Notes: generated by a model from the sequence alone, not told the origin. 64,000 nt of DNA from Sphingomonas sp. NFR04 (GCF_900114095.1 NZ_FORV01000002.1:1-64000); one strand, 5' to 3'; shown: positions 57,626 to 64,000, counted from the stretch's first letter. Numbers and translations: made by a program.

Positions 57626-57783
57626 GCGGCACCCGCCAAATTGTCGTTGCTCGCCACCGGCACTACGCCGGTCGGAGTGAGGCAGCGCAGACCGGACTCG
57701 CCGACGAACGTTCTGACCTTAAAGCCGCGCCCATAGTCACGAACGATTTCGCCGAAGATCAAGCCCCAGAGGTAGTAGAGCAT
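57622..57783 (-). CDS. hypothetical 53-residue protein
   Basis: MLYYLWGLIFGEIVRDYGRG, then VRTFVGESGLRCLTPTGVV. The first 12 residues are hydrophobic. GGAGG precedes the ATG. First gene of the 57783-56885 operon. Not recognised. Confidence 0.6.
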   Translation of the reverse strand: MLYYLWGLIFGEIVRDYGRGFKVRTFVGESGLRCLTPTGVVPVASNDNLAGAA

Positions 57784-57806
57784 ATCGCCTCCTTGTTGTG
57801 CATGTT

Positions 57807-57840
57807 GGTATACACCGACGCAGCACGCAAGTCGGGTGGC
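57807..57840 (-). promoter_or_regulatory. promoter (operon 57783-56885)
   Basis: GCCACCCGACTTG box (57829-57840), 15-base spacer, TATACC (57807-57812), the best -10 in the set. No leader hairpin. Confidence 0.6.
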
Positions 57841-57862
57841 GATTGACCACCTCGACCGCAGT

Positions 57863-58108
57863 TTACTGAGCTCCGAGCCGCTTCATCACCTCGTCCGCGC
57901 GGCACTTGCTCTCGCCGCCGCTGAAGATCGAGGCGCACGGATCGCGCCGAGATTCCATATAGTTGAAGGCGAGGAAGGCGACGATTGCGATCGCCGCCAG
58001 CAGCCAGGCCGTCTGTTGCCCGCGCGTCATTTCCTTCCGCTCGGGTGCGGGGCCGCCGCGGCCGAACATCAGCCGGTGCAGCAGTCCGCGGTCGTTGCGC
58101 CGATCCAT
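57863..58108 (-). CDS. 81-residue single-span membrane protein
   Basis: Basic N-terminus (DRRNDRGLLHRLMFGRGG), span TAWLLAAIAIVAFLAFNYME (~residue 32-52), then two Cys in the outer part (DPCASIF, SKCRADE). GAGGAG 7 bases before the ATG fixes this start over upstream ones. Confidence 0.65.
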   Translation of the reverse strand: MDRRNDRGLLHRLMFGRGGPAPERKEMTRGQQTAWLLAAIAIVAFLAFNYMESRRDPCASIFSGGESKCRADEVMKRLGAQ

Positions 58109-58169
58109 CGTAAGCTCCTCAGTGAAGAGCCCCACATAGACGCGGCGCCGCGCGGAAGGAAAGGGCACG

Positions 58170-58313
58170 TCAGCCATCGTCGAGCGCATCGAACTCGCGC
58201 AAACGGCGGGCGACGCGGCGATCTCGGCGGCGATCGGGATTGGCGAGGGGCCGGAACGATGCGGCCATCGGGCGTCGGTTGGTCAGGGGAGCCTCCAGTT
58301 GCTGTTGCATCAT
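58170..58313 (-). CDS. 47-residue Arg-rich protein
   Basis: MMQQQLEAPLTNRRPMAASF, then DRRRDRRVARRLREFDALDD. AGGA precedes the ATG. Possibly nucleic-acid binding. Confidence 0.5.
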   Translation of the reverse strand: MMQQQLEAPLTNRRPMAASFRPLANPDRRRDRRVARRLREFDALDDG

Positions 58314-58346
58314 TCGTAGATCCTGTTCGTCAGATTGTCGGGTGGG

Positions 58347-58580
58347 TTAACTGTCGTCGCGGGTAGGGCGCGAGCGGACATGCACGGCGAGGATGTCGTC
58401 GGGGTCGACGATCAGGAAGCCGGCGTTCCGTTCAAGGGTGAGCTCGAGGGCGAAGCCCTTGTTGAGGATCGCGGATACGCGCTGCAGATCGGCGATGCCG
58501 CGGATCGCGATCGCCGGCTTCTCGCCGGCGGCGATTGCTGCTTGCGCGCGCTGGATCTTGTAGGTGCTGGCGGTCTTCAC
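58347..58580 (-). CDS. hypothetical 77-residue protein
   Basis: MKTASTYKIQRAQAAIAAGE, AIRGIADLQRVSAILNKGFA, then GFLIVDPDDILAVHV. Not recognised. Overlaps the upstream stop (ATGA). Confidence 0.65.
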   Translation of the reverse strand: MKTASTYKIQRAQAAIAAGEKPAIAIRGIADLQRVSAILNKGFALELTLERNAGFLIVDPDDILAVHVRSRPTRDDS

Positions 58581-58891
58581 GGTTCGTCCTCGATGATGTC
58601 TTGGGCATTGAACTTGCTGGGCTCGTCACGCTCGCTGCCCTTGGCGAACACGACGGTGTCGGTCTCGTGAATCTCGAGACTCGCTCGGACGTCCCAGCGC
58701 GGGTGGTAGAAGTCGGGTGCGCCCCAGATGCGAACCGCCGTCGTGTGCTCGTCGCCTCGGAATCCTACGAAATGCAGGGCAGGACGGACTATGCCTGGCG
58801 GCGCTTGAAGCGCGGCTTGCTGCCGTCTGGGTTTGGCGGGCTGAATGGGCACTTGTTCTTTCTCTGGTGCTTCCACCAGCTCCAGCCACAA
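58577..58891 (-). CDS. hypothetical protein, start uncertain
   Basis: The frame is protein-like from FVGFRGDEHTTAVRIWGAPD to the end (KFNAQDIIEDEP). The first ~33 residues overlap the 41-residue zinc-finger gene in another frame, and no good internal start is visible. A non-ATG start or translational coupling near 58790 is possible. Confidence 0.5.
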   Translation of the reverse strand: MWLELVEAPEKEQVPIQPAKPRRQQAALQAPPGIVRPALHFVGFRGDEHTTAVRIWGAPDFYHPRWDVRASLEIHETDTVVFAKGSERDEPSKFNAQDIIEDEP

Positions 58892-58914
58892 CGGGCGCAG
58901 GTGTTGGTGGCCAT
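58789..58914 (-). CDS. 41-residue zinc-finger protein
   Basis: MATNTCARCGWSWWKHQRKN then KCPFSPPNP: a C-x2-C pair and a later Cys with a His, Trp-rich, basic end (KPRFKRRQA). TGATG-type coupling to the upstream gene. Confidence 0.55.
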   Translation of the reverse strand: MATNTCARCGWSWWKHQRKNKCPFSPPNPDGSKPRFKRRQA

Positions 58915-59150
58915 CAGTTGCCCTGCTCCAGAAGGCGAAACATTCGCTTCAGCTTGCGGCGGTCGTAGTTGCCGGTGCGCATCATGCGCACCCACATGCG
59001 GCTCGACCGCAGCTCACCGCGCCACAGCTTGAGCAGTGTCGGATTGGTGATCACCAATGTGTCGCCCGGCTGAGGCAGGCTGTCGAGAATGGCGTTAATA
59101 CGCTCGAACGTGAGGCCGCTGCCGTCACATGCCGTTGTAATCGTAGGCAT
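58914..59150 (-). CDS. hypothetical 78-residue protein
   Basis: MPTITTACDGSGLTFERINA, GDTLVITNPTLLKLWRGELR, basic C-terminal helix (YDRRKLKRMFRLLEQGN). Not recognised. Confidence 0.6.
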   Translation of the reverse strand: MPTITTACDGSGLTFERINAILDSLPQPGDTLVITNPTLLKLWRGELRSSRMWVRMMRTGNYDRRKLKRMFRLLEQGN

Positions 59151-59326
59151 CAGCTGCGGACCTCCAAGCCCATGACCCGCAAAAGGTGCGCTTTCGCGAG
59201 AAGGAAAATCCTATCTATCTCAGCCCAGTCGTCGGGGTGCGCAGCGCCCTTGAAGGCGTGATCGCGTGCCGCGCGCTCGAAGCGGGTCACCGCTCCCAGT
59301 CGACGACGGCGCTCCTTCGCGTCCAT
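59150..59326 (-). CDS. hypothetical 58-residue protein
   Basis: MDAKERRRRLGAVTRFERAA, EIDRIFLLAKAHLLRVMGLE. Basic and helical. ATG in a TGATG overlap with the upstream stop. Confidence 0.6.
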   Translation of the reverse strand: MDAKERRRRLGAVTRFERAARDHAFKGAAHPDDWAEIDRIFLLAKAHLLRVMGLEVRS

Positions 59327-59649
59327 CACCACAAATCCTCGGAGAAAAGCCCGGGGAAACTGGATCCCGACTTCCGGTTGGCCGGATCCACCTGGCCGGC
59401 GGCAACCGCGATCTCCAGCGCCTCCGCGCGTCCGACATAGCGGCCGATCGAAGTCGTGAAGCCTTGATCATCGCCGCCTGTGCCGTGCCCGAGAATGTCG
59501 AAGCTGGGGTGCAGCAAGGTGTGGTGCCGCGCCGGTGGCGGTGCGCTTATGGTCAGGAAGTCGGGATAGGGCTTCGCGCAATCATGTTCGCGCTTGGCCC
59601 AATGATCGGGTACACGAACCCTAATTGCCGCCGCGACGATCGTTTCCAT
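59326..59649 (-). CDS. hypothetical 107-residue protein
   Basis: METIVAAAIRVRVPDHWAKR, YPDFLTISAPPPARHHTLLH, EALEIAVAAGQVDPANRKSG. Not recognised. Starts in the TGATG that follows the SSPLWGMF tail of the upstream gene. Confidence 0.6.
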   Translation of the reverse strand: METIVAAAIRVRVPDHWAKREHDCAKPYPDFLTISAPPPARHHTLLHPSFDILGHGTGGDDQGFTTSIGRYVGRAEALEIAVAAGQVDPANRKSGSSFPGLFSEDLW

Positions 59650-60251
59650 CAGAACATCCCCCAAAGCGGGCTGCTCTCCAGCACGGCAGTCTGCTTCTCG
59701 GTCAGCGGCTCGTTCTTGCCGACAGCAGGCGGCGAGCCGGCGAAGGCTTTCGCGCACGCGTCGGCAGCATCCTTGCTCTCCCAGAGCTTGCCGGGCACGA
59801 CGACGCGCCCGGTGGGCAGATGCAGCGTGGTGCTGCTCGTGCCGCGGTCGAAGAACACCTGGACGGTCTTGTCGCGCCAAACAGCGCGGCGCCGACCTGT
59901 GGTGACGTCTTGCGGCAGCAGGCAAAGGGTCTCGAACTGCGCGCCACGGGTACCCTGCGGGCCGATGCCACACAGGGAGATGAGCTTCTCGGGATCAGGG
60001 CGGCGAAGGTTCGCGCCGGTCTCCCAATCGTTCTTCGGCAGCAGACCGTTCCAGGTCTTCGCGAACAGCCAGTCGCCCTTGCTCTGCTTGATCAGGCGGA
60101 AGTGGTGCCCGTTGCGATTGACGAACACGATCGGGCAATCCTGCCAGCGGTCATCGGCATCGAAGTGGAAGATGTGGATGTCGTTGGCCAGCGAGACCAC
60201 CGCGGGCTCGCCGCGCTGTGCAACGAAGTCGGTTACGGACTGCAGGTCCAT
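59649..60251 (-). CDS. hypothetical protein with C-terminal SSPLWGMF tail
   Basis: 200 residues, the largest tailed protein. Beta-rich N-terminus (GEPAVVSLANDIHIFHFDAD), CPIVFVNRNGHHFRLIKQSK, a Cys-containing centre (ISLCGIGPQGTRG), a Lys/Glu helix, and C-terminus LESSPLWGMF. AAGGAG site after a GCGG-loop leader. Heads a nine-gene operon. Confidence 0.7.
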   Translation of the reverse strand: MDLQSVTDFVAQRGEPAVVSLANDIHIFHFDADDRWQDCPIVFVNRNGHHFRLIKQSKGDWLFAKTWNGLLPKNDWETGANLRRPDPEKLISLCGIGPQGTRGAQFETLCLLPQDVTTGRRRAVWRDKTVQVFFDRGTSSTTLHLPTGRVVVPGKLWESKDAADACAKAFAGSPPAVGKNEPLTEKQTAVLESSPLWGMF

Positions 60252-60265
60252 GAGAATCTCCTTGT

Positions 60266-60322
60266 GCGAGCACCGCTGCTCGCGTTGTGTGTGTCACCTA
60301 GCACAGTCTCAGCGTCGCGCAA
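60266..60322 (-). promoter_or_regulatory. sigma70-like promoter plus leader hairpin (operon 60251-57863)
   Basis: TTGCGC (60317-60322), 16-base spacer, TAGGTG (60295-60300), ACACACA, then hairpin GCGAGCA-GCGG-TGCTCGC (60266-60283). The promoter resembles the one at 44769-44796. Confidence 0.75.
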
Positions 60323-60493
60323 GTGGGTTCTTTCGGTGCGTGTTCGCGCCGGTGAAGTTTCTTCGAGGTGTGCAAGGTGCGCTAGATTGCGCTGCGGTGC
60401 GATCTCAGCGCGATTTGAGCGCTTGAGGTAGTCTGACCAACCTTGCGCAAGCGATGCGCTCAGACGCGCTTAAAATCGCCCGGCCGATCGTCG
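60323..60493. other. intergenic region with the shared 14-mer
   Basis: Holds GCGCTTAAAATCGC (60466-60479), the inverse of the 14-mer at 46458-46471, and several GCGC/CTAGA words. Nothing coding. Confidence 0.45.
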
Positions 60494-60700
60494 TTATCGT
60501 AATCCCCAGGTTGTGTGACCTGGGCAGCCGACGTGAGAGAAGCGTACGGCAGTGGGGTTGGGGGTCGAACCAGACTCCACGAAGCCCTTGGACAACTCCT
60601 GAATAGCGAAATTCGGGCCGTTGTCGTTGTCGGTCCCGTGAGCGGTGCCGGTCGCGCCGCAGCTGCATGTCAAAACGTAGTGCCAGTGATCGGTAGCCAT
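60494..60700 (-). CDS. small Cys-rich protein
   Basis: 68 residues. MATDHWHYVLTCSCGATGTA and FSHVGCPGHTTWG: C-x-C and a C-x2-H set could bind zinc. Not recognised. It follows the PP-loop gene. Confidence 0.55.
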   Translation of the reverse strand: MATDHWHYVLTCSCGATGTAHGTDNDNGPNFAIQELSKGFVESGSTPNPTAVRFSHVGCPGHTTWGLR

Positions 60701-60741
60701 AGCGGTCGTGTAGCCGTATCACCGCCGTTCCACCAGTGGAT

Positions 60742-61497
60742 CTAAGCGGCAAGATCCATTGGCTCGATGCCGGTGATCTCGGGCAGCCGCTTGCCGGTCA
60801 TGCTGACTGTAAAGCCCAGCTCGATCTCCTTGTGGCAGTATCGGGCGTAGACCTTCGGCTGGAGCTCGGCTGCGCGCGTCAGATCGTCCTTGGAGGACAT
60901 GATGCAGATGATACAGCTCTTGCGGCTCATCCCGGCACCGTAGGTCCAGAACGGCTCTTCGCCCGCTGCCTTGATCAGCTGAAACACATGCTCGGTTGAG
61001 AAGCCGTGGATCGGCAGCCAGTCGTACCATTCGCGGCCGGCGACGGAGTTGCGCTCGTTCCGCTTGAAGTCGACCAGCTTGCCACGCTTCGGGCTTTCCG
61101 CCGCGCGCATGCCCATGCAGTTCACGACCAGCCCGCCGAACTCCGGGTGCGCGGCGAGGAAGCGACGGATCTCGCGTGTGATCGGGCCGGTCTTCAGGTC
61201 GGACGTGCACTGGCGGTTTGAGGGCGAGGGGAACATGCCGCGGTGATCGACCATCTGCCAGAACGTCTTGCAGGCGTGCGCCTCGATGATCGGGATACCC
61301 GCGCTGTACCGCTCGATGTGCTCGACCGATGCGTCCCACTCGACCTCGGGCAGAACCGCGTGAACGATCAGCAACTGGCGATGAGGGATCAGCCGCTTCA
61401 GCATCACCTTCATCGCCTGGCTGTCCTTCCCGCCGCTGTCGTTGATGACGAACAGCCCGCCGCGCTCGACAAGATCCTTGATGTGCGCGGGCAGCAT
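60742..61497 (-). CDS. PAPS-reductase-family PP-loop protein
   Basis: 251 residues. SGGKDSQAM (PP-loop ATP-pyrophosphatase signature, ~residue 21), then RQCTSDLKTGPITREIRRF (~95) and SRKSCIICIMSS (~190) with cysteines that may bind an Fe-S cluster or carry sulfur. Related proteins include CysH and DndC, the latter acting in DNA phosphorothioation. Many phages carry this family. The start at 61497 lies in a TGATG overlap. Whether it reduces PAPS or modifies nucleic acid cannot be read here. Confidence 0.88.
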   Translation of the reverse strand: MLPAHIKDLVERGGLFVINDSGGKDSQAMKVMLKRLIPHRQLLIVHAVLPEVEWDASVEHIERYSAGIPIIEAHACKTFWQMVDHRGMFPSPSNRQCTSDLKTGPITREIRRFLAAHPEFGGLVVNCMGMRAAESPKRGKLVDFKRNERNSVAGREWYDWLPIHGFSTEHVFQLIKAAGEEPFWTYGAGMSRKSCIICIMSSKDDLTRAAELQPKVYARYCHKEIELGFTVSMTGKRLPEITGIEPMDLAA

Positions 61498-61973
61498 CAG
61501 AAAGCCACCTCGTCCTCGATGACTGGATCGATGACGATGCCGGCAGCCGGCAAGCGGCGTTGCCACTCAATTGCACCAGCTTCGGGGAACGCCTCACGAA
61601 GTCGATCCAGCGCCTCCATCTCGGTAGAGCCGCGGATCGCTCCCGCGCTACCGCCGTCGATCTCGCGCCAGAACCACGTCTGCGCGTCGGGGTGCGGCTC
61701 GCCATAAAGCTTGCTCTCACGGCCCAGGATCTGTGCAGCGATCCATGGTATGACGGCATTGTAGTCGCCGATGCCGGGAGGGACGCAGCCTTCCCAGACG
61801 ATGGTGCCCGGCAGCCCCTTCGACGCTCCTTCGACGTATACCAGCCCGTCCTTGAATACGCCCGACCACGCGCCATTGAGGCAGTCGAAGTGCCGACCCC
61901 GTTCGTCCACTTTGGTCTCGGACGCCCACACCGTCACGGTGCTGCCATGACCTAGCGCGAAGTGCTTGCTCAT
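61497..61973 (-). CDS. hypothetical 158-residue protein
   Basis: MSKHFALGHGSTVTVWASET, GVFKDGLVYVEGASKGLPGT, RLREAFPEAGAIEWQRRLPA, end IEDEVAF. Not recognised. Coupled to the PP-loop gene by TGATG; possibly its partner. Confidence 0.65.
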   Translation of the reverse strand: MSKHFALGHGSTVTVWASETKVDERGRHFDCLNGAWSGVFKDGLVYVEGASKGLPGTIVWEGCVPPGIGDYNAVIPWIAAQILGRESKLYGEPHPDAQTWFWREIDGGSAGAIRGSTEMEALDRLREAFPEAGAIEWQRRLPAAGIVIDPVIEDEVAF

Positions 61974-62380
61974 CAGAACGTCGCCCCCTCGCGCATGCGC
62001 CGCTCATCAATGCCGCGGCCCTCGTGTTCGACGGCGGCGGTCACATCGATCTTGATCGTTAGGTGATCTTTGAGGAGCTTCTGAGCTTCCTCGCGAATGA
62101 CCTTCTCGATCAGCTCGTTCAGCTTGGTCACGCCCGAGCCTTGCGGCACACGCCATTGCGTCAGCTTGCGGCCGACCTCGTCGCGGATGATGCTCTCGAT
62201 GAAGGCACCACCCACGAAGCCCTTGTTCACGCGGGTCTCGACAACCTCCTTGAACAGCCCCCGGATCATCTCCCTAGGATCGACACCCACCTCGTTGACG
62301 TAGGTGCGGATCGCCTGGAGCAGACGCTGGTTGCGCTTGCGATTGGCGGCATTCTTCTTGCGCACGGGCTTGTCCGTCAT
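61973..62380 (-). CDS. hypothetical 135-residue basic protein
   Basis: Very basic N-terminus (KPVRKKNAANRKRNQRLLQA), then helical EMIRGLFKEVVETRVNKG and LIEKVIREEAQKLLKDHLTI. Possibly nucleic-acid binding. Not recognised. Confidence 0.65.
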   Translation of the reverse strand: MTDKPVRKKNAANRKRNQRLLQAIRTYVNEVGVDPREMIRGLFKEVVETRVNKGFVGGAFIESIIRDEVGRKLTQWRVPQGSGVTKLNELIEKVIREEAQKLLKDHLTIKIDVTAAVEHEGRGIDERRMREGATF

Positions 62381-62820
62381 GCCGCCACCGCCAGGTCGAC
62401 GCGAGCATTGGCATTCTGCGAGACGTGAATCAGGCCCGCGATGAAGTTCACCTCGCGCTGCGAGAAGCCGCCGACGCTGGTGCGCTCCTCACGATCCACG
62501 CCGTCGACGGCCCAGCGCGCGGCGTTTTCGAGAAGGCTACGCGTCAGCTTATCGCCGGTCCGGCGGTTGTTGTAGACGAGCATGTAGAAGAGGCGTTCGG
62601 TCTTCCCGCGCTTGCCGGCAACCCACGCGAAGAAGCGATGAGCGAGGCCCGGCCACATGACGCGCCGTTCGATCAGCGTTGCCGCGACCGTCGCGGCCAC
62701 GTTACCGCGGAGCGCGCGCAGATCGAGCGCAAGCTCCATCATATCGGTACGCTGGGCAGCGCTGTAGAACTTGGCGCCGGGGTGAAAGGGGACGATTTTG
62801 GGGAGGCGGGTGCCGCGCAT
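62377..62820 (-). CDS. hypothetical 147-residue protein
   Basis: MRGTRLPKIVPFHPGAKFYS, helical RTDMMELALDLRALRGNVAA, AHRFFAWVAGKRGKTERLFY, end ANARVDLAVAA. Not recognised. The start at 62820 follows the upstream stop. Confidence 0.65.
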   Translation of the reverse strand: MRGTRLPKIVPFHPGAKFYSAAQRTDMMELALDLRALRGNVAATVAATLIERRVMWPGLAHRFFAWVAGKRGKTERLFYMLVYNNRRTGDKLTRSLLENAARWAVDGVDREERTSVGGFSQREVNFIAGLIHVSQNANARVDLAVAA

Positions 62821-63158
62821 CAGTTGTGCTCCGGGTGCTTGCCGTGGATCGGTGCGTGACGGCACGCATCAATCATGCCCAGCATGATGAAGGCGCGACG
62901 CTCGCCACCGACACGGTAGGAGAGATAGAAGGGGCGGGGGCCGATCGGGAAATCGTCGGCCCAATATGCGTCCTGATTGAACATCTGGGAGTTGTGCCAG
63001 GATGCGATGGACAGGCGTCGATCGCCCTTGCGGAAGAAGATGAGGTTGAAGCGACCGTGCAGCAGCACCGCATACAGCCAGATCAATGCCGCAAGTACGA
63101 GGAGCGTGGCGATCGCTGCGGTCGCCCCGACCCCGATCCAGTAGAACGCTTCGGTCAT
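62820..63158 (-). CDS. 112-residue single-span membrane protein
   Basis: MTEAFYWIGVGATAAIATLL... one N-terminal span (to ~residue 33), then a cytoplasmic domain with RRLSIASWHNSQMFNQDAYW and RRAFIMLGMIDACRHA. Not recognised. Confidence 0.65.
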   Translation of the reverse strand: MTEAFYWIGVGATAAIATLLVLAALIWLYAVLLHGRFNLIFFRKGDRRLSIASWHNSQMFNQDAYWADDFPIGPRPFYLSYRVGGERRAFIMLGMIDACRHAPIHGKHPEHN

Positions 63159-63778
63159 GCCGCTTCCTTCAGCGGCGGTAGGCCGAGCGACTGGTTGAGG
63201 TTCACGAGGGGCACTGCCGGCAGCTGCACCTTGGCGACCGCCTTGATGAACTGCTCTGCGATGGGCATCACCTCGGGCCATCGCTCGCGCAACTGACGAT
63301 CGGAGCGGATCTCAGACAGGATGCCCGTCACCTCTGCGCGACGAGTGTTGATTTCGTCGGCGATCCCCTCTTGGTAGAGGACGAACTCCATGACCTCGGC
63401 GCCAAACGCATCGTCAGCCTCGAAGCTCGCAAGAGGGTTGTCGCCGGTGTCGCTATAGGGCACGTAGAAGCCAGGCAGCTTCACCTCGGCCGGCTTTAGG
63501 CGATTAATAGCGTTGCCGGAGGCGTTCGAGTTTCGCCCCAGCGTTACGCGCGCGCCGGCGATGTTCAGCGGCAGCGTGTTGCGGAAGTATGTCGAACCTT
63601 TGTGCGTCTCGCTCATGAGCTTCAGGGCCGCCCGAACCTCGGCGGAATAGATGCGCTCGAATACGCGCCGCATCAGCGGTGCCTCGAGTTGGAAGAAGGC
63701 CAGCAGCTTGTCACGGAAGCCGTGCTTGAGCACCGCGTTCGTGATGTCGGCGCGGATGTCGTTGTTGATCGCGACCAT
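63155..63778 (-). CDS. putative Nmad5-like nucleotide-modification protein
   Basis: 207 residues. The start (INNDIRADITNAVLKHGFRD), the central LNIAGARVTLGRNSNASGNA and LPGFYVPYSDTGDN, and the helical end recall phage Nmad5 proteins associated with modified-base pathways. This is a resemblance of layout, not a certain match. Confidence 0.5.
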   Translation of the reverse strand: MVAINNDIRADITNAVLKHGFRDKLLAFFQLEAPLMRRVFERIYSAEVRAALKLMSETHKGSTYFRNTLPLNIAGARVTLGRNSNASGNAINRLKPAEVKLPGFYVPYSDTGDNPLASFEADDAFGAEVMEFVLYQEGIADEINTRRAEVTGILSEIRSDRQLRERWPEVMPIAEQFIKAVAKVQLPAVPLVNLNQSLGLPPLKEAA

Positions 63779-64000
63779 CAGCCCCGCACCCCCTCGGGCC
63801 AGTAGGAGATCTCGGCCTCGCCCTCGCGCTGTTCCTGAGCGTCATCGGGGATCGCGCCGTGCGTCAGCAGCCAGTTGATGCGGTGGGCGGCGCCGTGCGC
63901 GGTGTTGTCGGTGTCAGACCAACCGCTGCCGAAGCACCACTCCCACACGGCACCTTCGTAGCGATATTCCTGACCGTCCTCGTCGACCGGGGACGGGACG
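63778..64000 (-). CDS. hypothetical protein, cut by the window end
   Basis: Only the last ~73 residues are visible: YEGAVWEWCFGSGWSDTDNT, HRINWLLTHGAIPDDAQEQR, end SYWPEGVRG. The stop overlaps the next start (TGATG). The N-terminus is outside the window. Not recognised. Confidence 0.6.
   Translation of the reverse strand, partial: VPSPVDEDGQEYRYEGAVWEWCFGSGWSDTDNTAHGAAHRINWLLTHGAIPDDAQEQREGEAEISYWPEGVRG

Noticed and set aside
31508..60251. Aromatic C-terminal tail as a mere by-product of ribosome-site sequence
   Set aside because: Three copies (40432, 42709, 50309) have no coupled gene after them and use different codons, so protein-level conservation is the better explanation, though both may act at some junctions.
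36614..60283. Regularly recurring palindromes as a CRISPR or REP array
   Set aside because: Copies are kilobases apart, always in the same orientation before ribosome sites, with variable stems; no spacers or Cas genes.

Overview
The window is high-GC DNA from an alphaproteobacterium, most likely a sphingomonad. The evidence is the Ti-type TraA/TraC/TraD mobilisation genes with a DUF6118 neighbour, a MucR-type regulator, a NodT-type efflux channel, an MlaA homologue and a FecI/FecR/TonB-receptor unit. No database search was possible; family names rest on recognisable motifs.

Two very different halves meet near 26.7 kb. The left half (1-26.7 kb) is bacterial accessory DNA. It holds the end of an IS3 transposase, an HU gene with a truncated YbaK-type deacylase behind it, and a MucR regulator. 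Next comes a mobilisation module: traD and traC facing left, an RSF1010/Ti-like nic region, the relaxase-helicase TraA, and a DUF6118 gene. After a truncated gene start near 6.7 kb come an OmpV/MipA porin-like gene and a tightly coupled RND efflux operon whose last gene is an mlaA homologue. A three-gene envelope cluster (polytopic membrane protein, DUF2141, glycosyltransferase) follows, then an ECF sigma/FecR/STN-TonB receptor uptake unit. A small integrase island at 22.9-26.7 kb lies between fragments of two different tRNA genes and carries an unrecognised divergent gene pair.

The right half (26.7-64 kb, open at the window edge) looks like the early/accessory region of a large temperate phage or phage-plasmid. 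It has about 70 small, tightly overlapping genes and no structural, packaging or lysis gene. Rightward genes (27-33.6 kb) include an ATP-dependent DNA ligase, a SLOG-like protein, a lipoprotein and a Fic/Doc toxin with antitoxin. Nearly everything from 33.6 kb to the end is leftward. The exception is an S24-type repressor at 45.7 kb, with two palindromic operators and a small divergent gene. Recognisable leftward products are a DUF4942 plus N6-adenine methyltransferase, a PAPS-reductase-family PP-loop protein, a BRCT-like protein, a DUF4314 protein and several zinc-ribbon and single-membrane-span proteins.

Three features tie the right half together. (1) At least eight otherwise unrelated proteins end in the same C-terminal heptapeptide, roughly [N/S/H]-P-[L/M]-[W/Y/F]-G-x-F, which suggests a docking tail for a common partner. 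(2) Most leftward operons start with a shared cassette: a CCCGCATCC-type promoter box, a fixed spacer, a -10-like element, then a 5'-UTR hairpin just before the Shine-Dalgarno. All thirteen hairpin copies keep a GCGG loop while the stems change with compensating substitutions. (3) Two compositional anomalies sit side by side: a 1.6-kb block at 34.26-35.84 kb almost free of GGC, GCC, GGG and CCC, and a 2.6-kb stretch at 35.84-38.44 kb whose spacers are packed with CCATGG words. These three, the C-terminal tail above all, are the best candidates for undescribed biology.
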